This document shows positions 36,765 through 45,483 of a stretch of 64,000 nucleotides of DNA, piece by piece. This DNA comes from Schumannella luteola (GTDB taxonomy: Bacteria > Actinomycetota > Actinomycetes > Actinomycetales > Microbacteriaceae): the NCBI RefSeq assembly GCF_013408685.1, contig NZ_JACBZY010000001.1, forward strand, positions 3,472,001 to 3,536,000, read 5' to 3'. The notes under the pieces are model-generated. The model was not told the origin of the DNA, ran no database searches, and saw only the letters and a program-made list of their open reading frames with translations. The translations under genes were made by a program, and so were the position numbers. Position 1 is the first letter of the stretch; the number at the start of each line of letters is the position of its first letter.

Positions 36765-37702
36765 CAGATCAGGCCGTTCTGCTCGAGCCAGTCGCGCGCG
36801 ACGTCCTCGGGGTCCTCGCCGTCGACATCCACCTGCGCGTTGAGCTTCTGCATCTCGGCGGTGGTGAGCAGCTTGGTGGCCTCGGCGACGACGTCGGCGA
36901 TCTCCGGGTACTTGTCGAGGGTCGTCTGCTTGAGCGTGAACGCGCCCTGGTAGACGGGGAAGAACTGCTTGTCGTCTTCCATCACGGTGAGCTTGAGCGC
37001 CGGGATGCGGCCGTCGGTCTGGAAGACCTCGCCGAAGTTGCAGTCCTCGCCCTTCTGGGTGGCGGTGTAGATGACGCCGGTGTCGAGCAGCGCGACGTTC
37101 GAGTCGGGCACGTCGATGCCGTAGGCCTTCTTGAGTCCGGGCCAGCCGTCGTCACGGGTCGAGAACTCGCTCTCGATGCAGAAGGTCTGGTCTTCCTTCG
37201 GCAGCTTGGCGACATCCGACAGCGTCTTCACGCCGAGCTTCTTCGCCTCGGAGGAGCGGATCGCGAAGGCGTAGGTGTTGTTGAGCTTCGCCGGGTCGAG
37301 CCAGGCGATGCCCTTCTTCGCGTCGGCCTCCTTGGTGGCCTTGAACTGCTCCTCCTCGCCCTTCACGGGCGTGGTGTTGCCGTTGTAAGTGACCCACGAA
37401 GTGCCGGTGTACTCCCAGTAGCCGAGGAAGTCGTCCTTCTCGAGCGCCTGGCGCACGTTGGCCGAGCCGACGAGCTTGGTGTTCGCCTCGGTCTTCGCGC
37501 CGTGGGCGTTGAGCAGCTGACTGGTGAGGTGGGCGAGGATGAACTGCTCGGAGAAGTCCTTGGCGCCGATGTCGCCGGTCAGTCCCTTGAGCTCGTCGCC
37601 CTTGCTGCCGGCGGCCGCGTCGCCGCCGCCGCTGCAGGCGGTGAGGCCGAGCACGCTCACGGTCGCCAGGGCGACGGCCGAGAGCAGGTATCGGGTCTTC
37701 AT
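36764..37702 (-). CDS. OpuC-type (betaine/choline family) ABC transporter substrate-binding lipoprotein
   Basis: A 312-residue binding protein with signal peptide and lipobox LTAC (Cys about residue 23). Family features: IGAKDFSEQFILAHLTSQLLNAHG, the WEYTGTSWVTYNG segment (aromatic cage region), CIESEFSTRDDGWPGLKKAYG, and a C-terminal DPEDVARDWLEQNGLI. This is the fold that binds betaine, choline or carnitine in an aromatic box. Its stop overlaps the Fae start (TGATG), so importer and enzymes are one operon. The ligand may be an osmolyte used as carbon source rather than for osmoprotection. Confidence 0.9.
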   Translation of the reverse strand: MKTRYLLSAVALATVSVLGLTACSGGGDAAAGSKGDELKGLTGDIGAKDFSEQFILAHLTSQLLNAHGAKTEANTKLVGSANVRQALEKDDFLGYWEYTGTSWVTYNGNTTPVKGEEEQFKATKEADAKKGIAWLDPAKLNNTYAFAIRSSEAKKLGVKTLSDVAKLPKEDQTFCIESEFSTRDDGWPGLKKAYGIDVPDSNVALLDTGVIYTATQKGEDCNFGEVFQTDGRIPALKLTVMEDDKQFFPVYQGAFTLKQTTLDKYPEIADVVAEATKLLTTAEMQKLNAQVDVDGEDPEDVARDWLEQNGLI

Positions 37703-37778
37703 GCTGTGTCTCCTTGGTGGGATGGGGTGCGTCGTCTCGTCGTCGAGGCGGCGCGGGTGCGGTGAGGGTCGTGAGGGC

Positions 37779-38579
37779 TCAGACGCCCTTCGGCGTGAGC
37801 AGGTCTTCGGCGATGCCGGCGATCCAGTCGATGAGCAGCGCGATGCACGCGACGAGCACGGCGCCGACGACGAGCACCGGGTAGCGCTGCAGCTTGAGGC
37901 CGTTGACGATCATGTCGCCGAGGCCGCCGGCGTTGATGAAGGTGGCGATGGTCGCGACGCCGACGGCGAAGACGAGCGAGGTGCGCAGGCCCGCGAGGAT
38001 GACCGGCACGGCGAGCGGCAGCTCGATGCGGGTCAGCACCTGGTTGCGGGTCATCCCCATGCCGCGGGCCGACTCGGTGACGCTCGGGTCGACCTGCTGG
38101 ATGCCGATGAGCGTGTTGCGCAGCACCGGCAGGAAGGCGTAGATCACGAGCGCGACGAGCGCCGTGGTGTAGCCGGTCTGCCAGACGATCGCGAGCAGGA
38201 TGACGACGCCGACCGCCGGGGTGGCCTGCCCGACGCTCGCGATCGCGAGCACGCTGCCGCGCACGGCCTTCGCGCGGGTGCGGGCGAGCAGGATGCCGGT
38301 CGGGATCGCGAGCAGCGCCACGAGCGCTGAGGCGACGACGGTCAGGCTGAGGTGCTCACCGGTGCGGCGCAGGATGTAGTCGAGGTTGAGCGTGCGCTGC
38401 TCGATCGAGTCGAGGTCGAGCGTCGACACCCACAGCAGCAGCGCCGCGAGCAGCAGCACGACGACGACCGGGGTGAGGAAGCGACGCAGGGTGATGCGGC
38501 GCTTCGGCGGCTTCGGCGCTCCCGCCTTCTCCTCCTCGGTGAGGTCGCCGATCATCTGGGTCTCGGTGGTGACCGACAT
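37779..38579 (-). CDS. OpuC-type ABC transporter permease 1
   Basis: A 266-residue membrane protein with about six hydrophobic segments after a 30-residue basic cytoplasmic tail. The QAT-family signature VGQATPAVGVVILLAIVWQTG and the coupling loop VTESARGMGMTRNQVLTRIELPLAVPVILAG are clear. The start touches the stop of the ATPase gene. It pairs with the permease at 39654-40316. Confidence 0.9.
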   Translation of the reverse strand: MSVTTETQMIGDLTEEEKAGAPKPPKRRITLRRFLTPVVVVLLLAALLLWVSTLDLDSIEQRTLNLDYILRRTGEHLSLTVVASALVALLAIPTGILLARTRAKAVRGSVLAIASVGQATPAVGVVILLAIVWQTGYTTALVALVIYAFLPVLRNTLIGIQQVDPSVTESARGMGMTRNQVLTRIELPLAVPVILAGLRTSLVFAVGVATIATFINAGGLGDMIVNGLKLQRYPVLVVGAVLVACIALLIDWIAGIAEDLLTPKGV

Positions 38580-39661
38580 CAGGCACCCGCCGGGGTGGAG
38601 GGCGACGGGGTGGAGGGCGACGGGGTGGAGGGCGACGGGGTCGAGGGCGTCGCCGCGACGGGCAGCTCGCCGCCGAGGGCGGCCGAGATGCTGTCGACGG
38701 TGAGCGAGCCCACGGCGCGACCCGATGCATCCACGACGTCGACGGTCGCGGCCCGGGTGAGCACGAGGCGGTCGAGGGCGTCGCGCAGGGTGCCGTCGGC
38801 CGGCACCGAGCCGCCGGGTCCGCCGGCGGCGGCGCCGAGTCGCGCTTCGTTGATCGGCAGCAGCGCGAGGCGCTTGAGCGCGGCGCCGTGGCCGATGAAC
38901 GAGCTCACGTACTCGTTCGCGGGCGCGGCGAGGATGTTGGCGGGCGTGTCGAACTGCTCGATGCGGCTGCGCTCCGAGAGCACCGCGATGCGGTCGCCGA
39001 GCCGGATCGCCTCTTCGAAGTCGTGCGTGACGAAGATGATCGTCTTGCCGATCGTCTCCTGCAGGCGCAGGAACTCGGCCTGCAGCTTCTCGCGGGTGAT
39101 CGGGTCGGTCGCGCCGAAGGGCTCGTCCATGAGCATGACCGGCGGGTCGGCGGCGAGCGCGCGGGCGACGCCGACGCGCTGCTGCTGGCCGCCGGAGAGC
39201 TGCTTGGGGTAGCGGTCCGCGAAGACGCCGGGATCGAGCTGCACGGTGCGCAGCAGCTCGTCCACGCGTTCGGCGGTCTTGGCCTTGTTCCAGCCGAGCA
39301 GCTTCGGCACGGTCGCGATGTTCTCGGCGATCGTGAGGTGCGGGAAGAGCCCGATCTGCTGGATGACGTAGCCGATGTGGCGGCGCAGCTCGTTCGGGTC
39401 GATCGACAGCACGTCGCGGCCGTCGATCGAGATGCGACCCGAGGTCGGCTCGATGATGCGGTTGATCAGCTTCATCGTCGTGGTCTTGCCGCAGCCCGAG
39501 GGGCCGACGAACATGACCAGCTCGCCGGGCTGCACCTGCATCGAGAAGTCCTCGACGGCGGGGGCGGCCTGTCCGGGGTAGATCTTGGCTACTCCGTCTA
39601 GCTCGATGCCGACGCCGCTGGTGCTGCGGGCGGCGGTTGCGGTCGCGGTGGTTTCAGACAC
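38579..39661 (-). CDS. OpuC-type ABC transporter ATP-binding protein
   Basis: A 360-residue ATPase. Walker A GPSGCGKTTTMKL, Q-loop YVIQQIGLFPHLT, signature LSGGQQQRVGVARAL, Walker B VMLMDEPFGATDPITR and switch His in FVTHDFEEA are intact. The region after about 260 carries one degenerate CBS-like half (TLRDALDRLV ... SGRAVGSLTVDSISAAL), a domain that senses ionic strength in OpuA-type transporters. It then ends in a (PSTPS)n tail encoded by 15-bp repeats. It energises the importer at the head of the catabolic array. Confidence 0.92.
   Translation of the reverse strand: MSETTATATAARSTSGVGIELDGVAKIYPGQAAPAVEDFSMQVQPGELVMFVGPSGCGKTTTMKLINRIIEPTSGRISIDGRDVLSIDPNELRRHIGYVIQQIGLFPHLTIAENIATVPKLLGWNKAKTAERVDELLRTVQLDPGVFADRYPKQLSGGQQQRVGVARALAADPPVMLMDEPFGATDPITREKLQAEFLRLQETIGKTIIFVTHDFEEAIRLGDRIAVLSERSRIEQFDTPANILAAPANEYVSSFIGHGAALKRLALLPINEARLGAAAGGPGGSVPADGTLRDALDRLVLTRAATVDVVDASGRAVGSLTVDSISAALGGELPVAATPSTPSPSTPSPSTPSPSTPAGA
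38592..38650. repeat. 15-bp tandem repeat coding for the PSTPS tail of the ATPase
   Basis: Three exact GGGGTGGAGGGCGAC units (38592-38606, 38607-38621, 38622-38636) and a fourth diverged copy. Each encodes five residues of a Pro/Ser/Thr tail, so copy-number change would keep the frame. Confidence 0.9.
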
Positions 39662-40316
39662 GGAGCCCCCTGGAGGTGGTGACGCGGGTGACGAGGATGA
39701 AGAGGGCGTCGATGACGAGCGCGAGCGCGACGACGCCGAGGGTGCCGGTGAGGGCGAAGTTCAGGGCGTTGAGCGAGCCGAGCGACGACAGGCCCTGGAA
39801 GATGAACTGGCCGAGCCCGGGGCCGGCCACGTAGGCGGCGATCGCGGCGATGCCGATCGTGAGCTGCGCGGCGACGCGGATGCCGGTGAGGATGATCGGC
39901 CAGGCGATCGGCAGCTGCACGGTGAGCAGCACGCGCAGGGGCGAGAGCCCCATCCCCTTCGCCGCCTCCATGATCGCGGGCGACACCTCGCGGAGGCCGA
40001 CGACGGTGTTGCGCACGATCGGCAGCAGCGAGTAGAAGACGAGCGAGAACACGGTCGGCGTCCAGCCGAGTCCGAAGATCGGCGTCAGCAGCGACAGCAG
40101 CGCGAGCGAGGGGATCGTCAGCGCGATGCCGGCGGCGGTGATGCTGAGCGAGCGGGGAACGGGGCGGTTCCAGACCAGCATGCCGATGACGACGCCGATG
40201 ACCGTGGCGAGCACGACGCTCAGCGCGACGACGGCGAGGTGCTGGCCGACGAGCTCGAGGATGTCGTCCCAGCGCCGCCCCCAGAACGTGAGCAGTCCGG
40301 ACAGTCCGTTGTTCAC
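39654..40316 (-). CDS. OpuC-type ABC transporter permease 2
   Basis: A 220-residue membrane protein, the first gene of the array. The GTG start has AGAGGAG six bases upstream. It has five or six hydrophobic segments with the family signature ALTIPSLALLSLLTPIFGLG and the coupling loop MEAAKGMGLSPLRVLLTVQLPIAWPIIL. Its end overlaps the ATPase start by eight bases. Its promoter lies in the IclR operator region. Confidence 0.9.
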   Translation of the reverse strand: MNNGLSGLLTFWGRRWDDILELVGQHLAVVALSVVLATVIGVVIGMLVWNRPVPRSLSITAAGIALTIPSLALLSLLTPIFGLGWTPTVFSLVFYSLLPIVRNTVVGLREVSPAIMEAAKGMGLSPLRVLLTVQLPIAWPIILTGIRVAAQLTIGIAAIAAYVAGPGLGQFIFQGLSSLGSLNALNFALTGTLGVVALALVIDALFILVTRVTTSRGLRV

Positions 40317-40366
40317 GGCCGCTCCTCTCTTCGTCGAGAGCCCCGGTCATCCGGTGGCGTAGCTGG

Positions 40367-40396
40367 ACGATAGAACGGGGTTGCCATTTTGCACAA
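40367..40396 (-). promoter_or_regulatory. Promoter of the OpuC/Fae catabolic operon
   Basis: On the minus strand TTGTGC (complement of 40391-40396), an 18-bp spacer and TATCGT (complement of 40367-40372). The -35 box lies inside the palindrome at 40389-40410. Confidence 0.55.
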
Positions 40397-40410
40397 CTAA
40401 GGTTGCGCGA
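40389..40410. promoter_or_regulatory. Candidate IclR operator between the divergent promoters
   Basis: Imperfect palindrome TTGCACAAC-TAAG-GTTGCGCGA (7 of 9 pairs). It covers the -35 boxes of both the catabolic operon and the iclR gene, so one bound protein could control both. Confidence 0.55.
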
Positions 40411-40431
40411 ATGTCAACTGACGTCTAGCGT
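40403..40431 (+). promoter_or_regulatory. Promoter of the iclR gene
   Basis: TTGCGC (40403-40408), 17-bp spacer, TAGCGT (40426-40431), six bases before the ATG at 40438. This predicts a leaderless mRNA. Confidence 0.55.
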
Positions 40432-40437
40432 GACGGG

Positions 40438-41310
40438 ATGCCAGCGACCTCCCGCACCGCCGACGCCGCCACCCGAACTCCCCCGCGCCGCAACGCCGCG
40501 GGGCTCCGCCGCGACCTCGAGCTGCTCGAGGTGCTCGCCTCCGACGAGGCGCGCGCCGCACCCGCCGGACTCGGGGTCGTGCGCGTCGCCGAGCTGGTCG
40601 GCCGCGACAAGGGTCAGGTCTCCCGCACCCTCGCGACCCTCGCCGATGCGGGCCTCGTGCGCCGCGACGCCGACTCGCTCGGCTACACCCTCGGCCACCG
40701 GCTCTACTCGCTCGCCGCGCAGACCGCCGAGGCGCGGCTCGTGCGCGACGCCGCGCCCTACCTGCGCCGGGTCGTCGGCGCGACGCACGAGACGACCCAC
40801 CTGTGCGTGCTGCGCGGCGGCAGCGTGCTCACGCTCTCGAGCGAGCTCAGCGAGCACAACTACCGCGGCCTCGGCTGGGAGGGCGTCAGCACCGCCGCCT
40901 GGCGCACGTCCTCGGGCCGCGTGCTCGTGAGCGAGTACGGCGACGACGAGCTCGCGCAGTGGTTCGCCGAGCACGGCGCCGACGAGCCGATCGTCGACCG
41001 GCCGCCGCGCTCGCTCGGCGCCGAGGTGCCCGCTCCGCGGCCGGACCCCGGCAAGCTCATCGTGACCGACGAGGCCAGCCTGCTCGCCGAGATCGGCCGC
41101 GTCCGGCAGACCGGCTACGCGAAGGTCGACGAGGAGTTCGAGGTCGGCGTCGTCGGCGTCTCGGCGCCCGTGCGCGACTTCCGCGGCACGATCGTCGCCG
41201 CCCTCAACATCAGCGCGCCGAAGTCGCGCCTCGGCCGGCACCTCGACGAGGCCGGCCGTCTCACGGCGAAGGTCGCCGACGAGCTCTCGCGCGCGCTCGG
41301 GCGGCCGTGA
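40438..41310 (+). CDS. IclR-family transcriptional regulator
   Basis: A 290-residue regulator. An N-terminal winged helix lies at about residues 25-85 (LEVLASDEA ... VRVAELVGRDKGQVSRTLATLADAGLVRRD). The effector domain follows, with LVRDAAPYLRRVVGATHETTHLCVLRGG, AAWRTSSGRVLVSEY and the C-terminal VDEEFEVGVVGVSAPVRDFRGTIVAALNISAPKSRL. It is divergent from the importer/Fae operon with an intervening palindrome, so it is the likely local regulator sensing the imported compound or a breakdown product. Confidence 0.92.
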   Translation: MPATSRTADAATRTPPRRNAAGLRRDLELLEVLASDEARAAPAGLGVVRVAELVGRDKGQVSRTLATLADAGLVRRDADSLGYTLGHRLYSLAAQTAEARLVRDAAPYLRRVVGATHETTHLCVLRGGSVLTLSSELSEHNYRGLGWEGVSTAAWRTSSGRVLVSEYGDDELAQWFAEHGADEPIVDRPPRSLGAEVPAPRPDPGKLIVTDEASLLAEIGRVRQTGYAKVDEEFEVGVVGVSAPVRDFRGTIVAALNISAPKSRLGRHLDEAGRLTAKVADELSRALGRP

Positions 41311-41314
41311 GCGG

Positions 41315-41353
41315 CGAGAGGCCCGCATCCTCGGTCAGGATGCGGGCCTCTCG
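41315..41353. terminator. Bidirectional terminator between iclR and the ABC exporter
   Basis: Perfect 17-bp arms (41315-41331 and 41337-41353) with a 5-nt loop, starting five bases after the iclR stop, between convergent genes. Confidence 0.8.
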
Positions 41354-41402
41354 GATCGGCACGCCGGCTCAGACCGGCGAGCCGGCTCAGAAACGAGCCG
41401 GG

Positions 41403-43211
41403 TCAGACCAGCGAGTCGCGCCAGGCCGCGTGCAGCTGGGCGAAGCGCCCCGTGCCCGCGATCAGCTGCTCGGGGCTGCCGTCCTCGACGATGCGACCGT
41501 GCTCCATCACCAGCACCCGGTCGGCGATCGCGACCGTCGACAGACGGTGCGCGATGATCACCGCGGTGCGGTCGGCGAGCAGGGTCGTGAGGCCCTCCTG
41601 CACGAGACGCTCCGAGGGGATGTCGAGGGAGGCCGTGGCCTCGTCGAGGATCAGCACCGCCGGGTCGGCGAGGAACGCGCGCGCGAACGAGATCAGCTGG
41701 CGCTGACCCGCCGAGACGCGCCCGCCGCGCTTGTTCACATCGGTGTCGTAGCCGTCGGGCATCGACATGATGAACTCGTGCGCGCCGACCGCCTGCGCGG
41801 CCCGGCGGATCTCGTCGAAGCCCGCACCCGGCTTGCCGAGCGCGATGTTCTCGCCGACCGAGCCCGAGAACAGGTAGGCCTCCTGCGTGACCATGACGAT
41901 CGCGCGGCGCAGGTCCTGCGCATCCAGCTCCCGCAGGTCGACGCCGTCGAGCGTCACCGCGCCCTTGCTCGGGTCGTAGAAGCGCGAGATGAGCTTCGCG
42001 AGCGTCGACTTGCCCGCGCCGGTCGAGCCGACCAGCGCGATCGTCTGCCCCGAGGGGATGTCGAGCGAGAACTCCGGCAGCACCACCCGGTCGCCCTTGT
42101 AGGCGAAGGTGACGTCGTCGAAGCGCACGGCGCCGGTCGAGTGCGCGACGCGCACCGGCTTGACCGGATCCGGCACGCTCGGCTTCTCCTCGAGCACGCC
42201 CGAGATCTTCTCCAGCGCCGCCGCGGCCGACTGGTAGGAGTTGTAGAACATCGCCATCTCCTCCATCGGGTCGAAGAAGCGGCGCGTGTACAGCACCACG
42301 GCCAGCAGCGCGCCGATCTCCAGCCCGCCGCCGATCACTCGGAATCCGCCCACCAGCAGCACGACCGCGACGGTCACGTTGCCGATGAGGATCAGGCCGG
42401 GGTCGAAGATCCCGAACAGCTGGATGACCTTCGCGTTCGCGTCGCGGTACTCCTCGACGAGGCCGCCGAACTCCTTCTCGTTGCGCTTCTCCTTGCGGAA
42501 CGCCTTGACGGCGCGGATGCCGGTCATCGACTCCACGAAGTGCACGATCACGGCCGCCGAGGCGACGCGGGTGCGGCGGAACAGGTTCTGCGAGCTCTTC
42601 TGGAACCAGCGCACCAGGAACCACAGCGGCACGAGCGCCCCCGCGAGCACGAGCCCGCTGAACGGGTCGAGCGACACCAGCGCGATCGCGATGAACACCA
42701 TGTAGAGCACGCCGCGCACGAGGCCGTTGATGCCCGAGTCGAGCAGCTCGCGGATCGCATCCAGGTCGCTCGTCTGGCGGGCGATGATTCGGCCCGAGGT
42801 GTAGGTCTCGTGGAACTCGAGGCTCAGCCGCTGCGCGTGCAGGTACACCCGCTTGCGCAGGTCGAACAGGATGGCCTGGCTGATGCGCGCCGACAGCACC
42901 GTGTACTGCGCGATCAGCACCGCGCCGGCGATGCCCGCGATGAGGTAGCCGCCGACCGCGGCGCCCAGCGGGAACCAGTCGGAGGCCTTCATCAGCGCCG
43001 GCAGGCCCTGGTCGATGCCGAAGGCGATCAGCGCCGGGCCCGCGACCTGCAGGCCGGTGGAGACGACGATGACCGCCGCCGTCAGCACGAGCCGCGCGCG
43101 CAGCGGCCTCAGCAGCGAGCCGAGCAGGCGCAGCGAGCGCTGCCGGATCGCCCGGCTCTCGTCTTTCGTGTAGTCGGAGCGCTCTTCGCCCGCGACGCCC
43201 GAGATGCTCAT
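41403..43211 (-). CDS. ABC exporter half-transporter, catalytic-site subunit
   Basis: A 602-residue fusion of a six-helix membrane domain (about 35-330) and an ATPase domain (about 370-600). Walker [11 protein letters not shown]-loop VTQEAY, Walker [13 protein letters not shown] with catalytic Glu, and switch His in IIAHRLSTV are all intact. The signature is VSAGQRQ instead of LSGGQ. The partner gene has the complementary defect, so the pair should form a heterodimer with one active and one degenerate site, as in TM287/288 or BmrCD drug exporters. It starts eight bases after the partner's stop. Confidence 0.92.
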   Translation of the reverse strand: MSISGVAGEERSDYTKDESRAIRQRSLRLLGSLLRPLRARLVLTAAVIVVSTGLQVAGPALIAFGIDQGLPALMKASDWFPLGAAVGGYLIAGIAGAVLIAQYTVLSARISQAILFDLRKRVYLHAQRLSLEFHETYTSGRIIARQTSDLDAIRELLDSGINGLVRGVLYMVFIAIALVSLDPFSGLVLAGALVPLWFLVRWFQKSSQNLFRRTRVASAAVIVHFVESMTGIRAVKAFRKEKRNEKEFGGLVEEYRDANAKVIQLFGIFDPGLILIGNVTVAVVLLVGGFRVIGGGLEIGALLAVVLYTRRFFDPMEEMAMFYNSYQSAAAALEKISGVLEEKPSVPDPVKPVRVAHSTGAVRFDDVTFAYKGDRVVLPEFSLDIPSGQTIALVGSTGAGKSTLAKLISRFYDPSKGAVTLDGVDLRELDAQDLRRAIVMVTQEAYLFSGSVGENIALGKPGAGFDEIRRAAQAVGAHEFIMSMPDGYDTDVNKRGGRVSAGQRQLISFARAFLADPAVLILDEATASLDIPSERLVQEGLTTLLADRTAVIIAHRLSTVAIADRVLVMEHGRIVEDGSPEQLIAGTGRFAQLHAAWRDSLV

Positions 43212-43219
43212 TCGCGTCC

Positions 43220-45121
43220 CTACTCGGCGATGACCGCATCCCGCTCGAACGATCCCTCGTCGGGGATGATGTCGAGCGTTCCGGTCTGGGTGTGCTTCTG
43301 GCGCGCTTCCTCCTCCTCGTCGAGCGACGAGATGACGAAGCGGTAGTGCTCGTTGCGGGCCAGCAGCTCGCTGTGCTCGCCCACGTCGGTGACGCGGCCG
43401 TTCTCGAGCAGCGCGACGCGGTCGGCGAGGGTGACGGTCGACGGACGGTGCGCCACGATCAGCGCGGTCGTGCTGCTGAGCACGCGGCGCAGCCCCGCCT
43501 CGACCCGCGCCTCGGTGTCGACGTCGAGCGCCGACAGCGGGTCGTCGAGCACGAGCACCTCGGGTCGGGCGGCGACAGCACGGGCGAGCGCGAGGCGCTG
43601 CCGCTGACCGCCGGAGAGGCTCAGCCCCTCCTCGCCGACCTTCGTGTCGACGCCCTCGGGCAGCTCGTCGACGAACGACGCCTGCGCCACATCGAGCGCC
43701 TCGCGCATGACGCGCTCGGCCTCGACGGCCTGGCTCGGATCGGCGAGCTCGGGCCGGCCGAGCAGCACGTTGTCGCGCACGGACGCCGAGAACAGCGTCG
43801 CGTCCTCGAAGGCCATCGCGATGTGGCGCCGCAGATCCTCGCGGGTCAGGTCGCGCACATCCACGCCGTCGAGTCGCACGGCGCCGCCGGTCACGTCGTA
43901 GAGGCGCGTCGTGAGCGCGGTGAGCGTCGTCTTGCCCGAGCCGGTCAGGCCGACCAGCGCCATCGTCTCGCCCGGGCGCACCTCGAGCTCGATGCCGTTG
44001 AGCAAGTCAGGGAACTGCTTCGGCGAGTCCTGGTAGCGGAAGTGCACGTCGTCGAAGACGAGGCGCCCCTTCGCATCCTGCACCGTCGCCGGCTCGTCGG
44101 GATCGGTGATCGCGTTCTCCGAGTCGAGCACCTCGTAGAGACGGTCGACGGCCGTGCGGGTGTCGAAGGTCATCGACAGCAGGAAGCCGATCGACTCGAT
44201 CGGGAAGCGCAGCACGGTCGCCGTCGCGAAGAACGCGAACAGCTGGCCGACCGTGAGCACGTCGTTCGCTGCGAGCAGCACGCCCCCGAGCAGGCTCAAC
44301 GCGAAGGCGACGTCGGGCACGAGCAGCAGCCAGAGCCAGATGCCGGCGATCGCCTGCGCCTTCTCGATCTCGGTTCCGCGCAGCTCCTCGGCCTGACGGG
44401 AGAACTTCTCGAGCGAGTGCCGCCCGCGCCCGAAGGCCTTGAGCACGCGGATGCCGTGCACGCTCTCCTCGACCGCGGTCGCGAGGTCGCCCTGCTGGTC
44501 CTGACTGCGGCGGGCGACGACCGAGTACTTCTGCTCGAAGACGTAGCCGTAGATCCACAGCGGGATCGAGCAGATCAGGAACAGCAGACCCAGCTGCCAG
44601 CTCCAGAAGAACAGCACCACGAAGCCGACGACGATCGTGATCACGTTGACCACGAGCAGCACGATGCCGAACGACAGCCAGCGGCGGATCAGGCCGAGGT
44701 CGCTCATCGCGCGCGACAGCAGCTGCCCGCTCGCCCAGCGGTCGTGGAAGGCGACCGGCAGGTCCTGCAGCTTCGCGTAGAAGGCGTTGCGCATGGTCGC
44801 CTCGACGTGCGTGCCCGGAGTGAGCACGAACCAGCGGCGCAGGGCGATGAACACCGCCTCGCCGGCGCCGAGCAGCAGCACGAGGATGACGGCGGGCCAG
44901 ATCTGCGCGCCGTCGCCCGACGACAGCGGACCGTCGACGAGGTTCTGCAGGACCACCGGGATCGCCAGCGAGACGAGGCCCGCGAGCAGCGCCGCGACGG
45001 CGCCGAGGATCAGCCGGCCGAGGGCCGGCTTCACGAAGGGGTAGATCTTGGCGAGCGTGGCGACGGTGCCGGCGCGATGCTCACGCGGTTGGGGACGGTC
45101 GGGGGACGTGGTGGAGCGCAT
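43220..45121 (-). CDS. ABC exporter half-transporter, degenerate-site subunit
   Basis: A 633-residue partner of the preceding exporter. The membrane domain spans about 25-330 and the ATPase domain about 355-600. Walker [10 protein letters not shown] and signature [15 protein letters not shown] are normal. Walker B reads [12 protein letters not shown], with Asp in place of the catalytic Glu, as in degenerate sites of heterodimeric exporters. A 40-residue acidic tail follows. Only a weak ribosome site precedes the ATG. A leader ORF and hairpin lie upstream. Confidence 0.92.
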   Translation of the reverse strand: MRSTTSPDRPQPREHRAGTVATLAKIYPFVKPALGRLILGAVAALLAGLVSLAIPVVLQNLVDGPLSSGDGAQIWPAVILVLLLGAGEAVFIALRRWFVLTPGTHVEATMRNAFYAKLQDLPVAFHDRWASGQLLSRAMSDLGLIRRWLSFGIVLLVVNVITIVVGFVVLFFWSWQLGLLFLICSIPLWIYGYVFEQKYSVVARRSQDQQGDLATAVEESVHGIRVLKAFGRGRHSLEKFSRQAEELRGTEIEKAQAIAGIWLWLLLVPDVAFALSLLGGVLLAANDVLTVGQLFAFFATATVLRFPIESIGFLLSMTFDTRTAVDRLYEVLDSENAITDPDEPATVQDAKGRLVFDDVHFRYQDSPKQFPDLLNGIELEVRPGETMALVGLTGSGKTTLTALTTRLYDVTGGAVRLDGVDVRDLTREDLRRHIAMAFEDATLFSASVRDNVLLGRPELADPSQAVEAERVMREALDVAQASFVDELPEGVDTKVGEEGLSLSGGQRQRLALARAVAARPEVLVLDDPLSALDVDTEARVEAGLRRVLSSTTALIVAHRPSTVTLADRVALLENGRVTDVGEHSELLARNEHYRFVISSLDEEEEARQKHTQTGTLDIIPDEGSFERDAVIAE

Positions 45122-45186
45122 GCGTCATCCAGGGTCGTTTCGGCGCACGGAGACGCCGGAGCGGAGATGGTGGTGGTGTGGATGCT

Positions 45187-45215
45187 GCGGGCGGCCGGTG
45201 AGACCGGAGGCCCGC
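45187..45215 (-). terminator. Hairpin between leader ORF and ABC exporter (candidate attenuator)
   Basis: Outer arms GCGGGC (45187-45192) and GCCCGC (45210-45215) enclose an inner stem CCGGT-GAG-ACCGG (45195-45207). It lies 26 bp after the leader ORF stop and 66 bp before the exporter start. No U-tract, so it could act at transcription or translation. Confidence 0.5.
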
Positions 45216-45240
45216 CGAGATGAGGCTGGGGGTGCCGCCG

Positions 45241-45333
45241 CTACGGCCGCTTCGCCGCGCGCATACGGCGCGTGACGGAACCGGCCGGGTAGAGGCGGAC
45301 GCCCTCGAATCGCGTGATGGTCGTGGTGTCCAT
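45241..45333 (-). CDS. 30-residue leader ORF upstream of the ABC exporter
   Basis: The ATG (complement of 45331-45333) has a near-perfect ribosome site, GAGGAGGCGAC, far stronger than that of the exporter itself. The predicted peptide starts MDTTTITRFEG and ends in the very basic RRMRAAKRP before a TAG stop. A good promoter lies 54-83 bp upstream and a hairpin follows. The set of promoter, strong short ORF, hairpin and exporter is the layout of ribosome-dependent attenuation. A free-standing small protein is the alternative. Confidence 0.55.
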   Translation of the reverse strand: MDTTTITRFEGVRLYPAGSVTRRMRAAKRP

Positions 45334-45386
45334 GTCGCCTCCTCGTCGCGTCCGCAGCCCGCGGGGTGAGCCCACGCGAGCCTTAC

Positions 45387-45416
45387 AACCTATCCCCGGG
45401 CTGTGAATCCGCGCAA
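45387..45416 (-). promoter_or_regulatory. Promoter of leader ORF / ABC exporter
   Basis: Minus-strand TTGCGC (complement of 45411-45416), 18-bp spacer, TAGGTT (complement of 45387-45392). The transcript would have a leader of about 45 nt before the short ORF. Confidence 0.5.
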
Positions 45417-45483
45417 GACCCGATCACCGGCCCCGCTCGGCTCGGCTCGGCTGCTCGACCGCTCGGCTGCGTGGGCCCGTGAC

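Noticed and set aside
40803-43346. Long plus-strand open frame over iclR and the ABC exporter
   Set aside because: No recognisable domain, runs across a convergent terminator, and both strands under it already carry clear genes.
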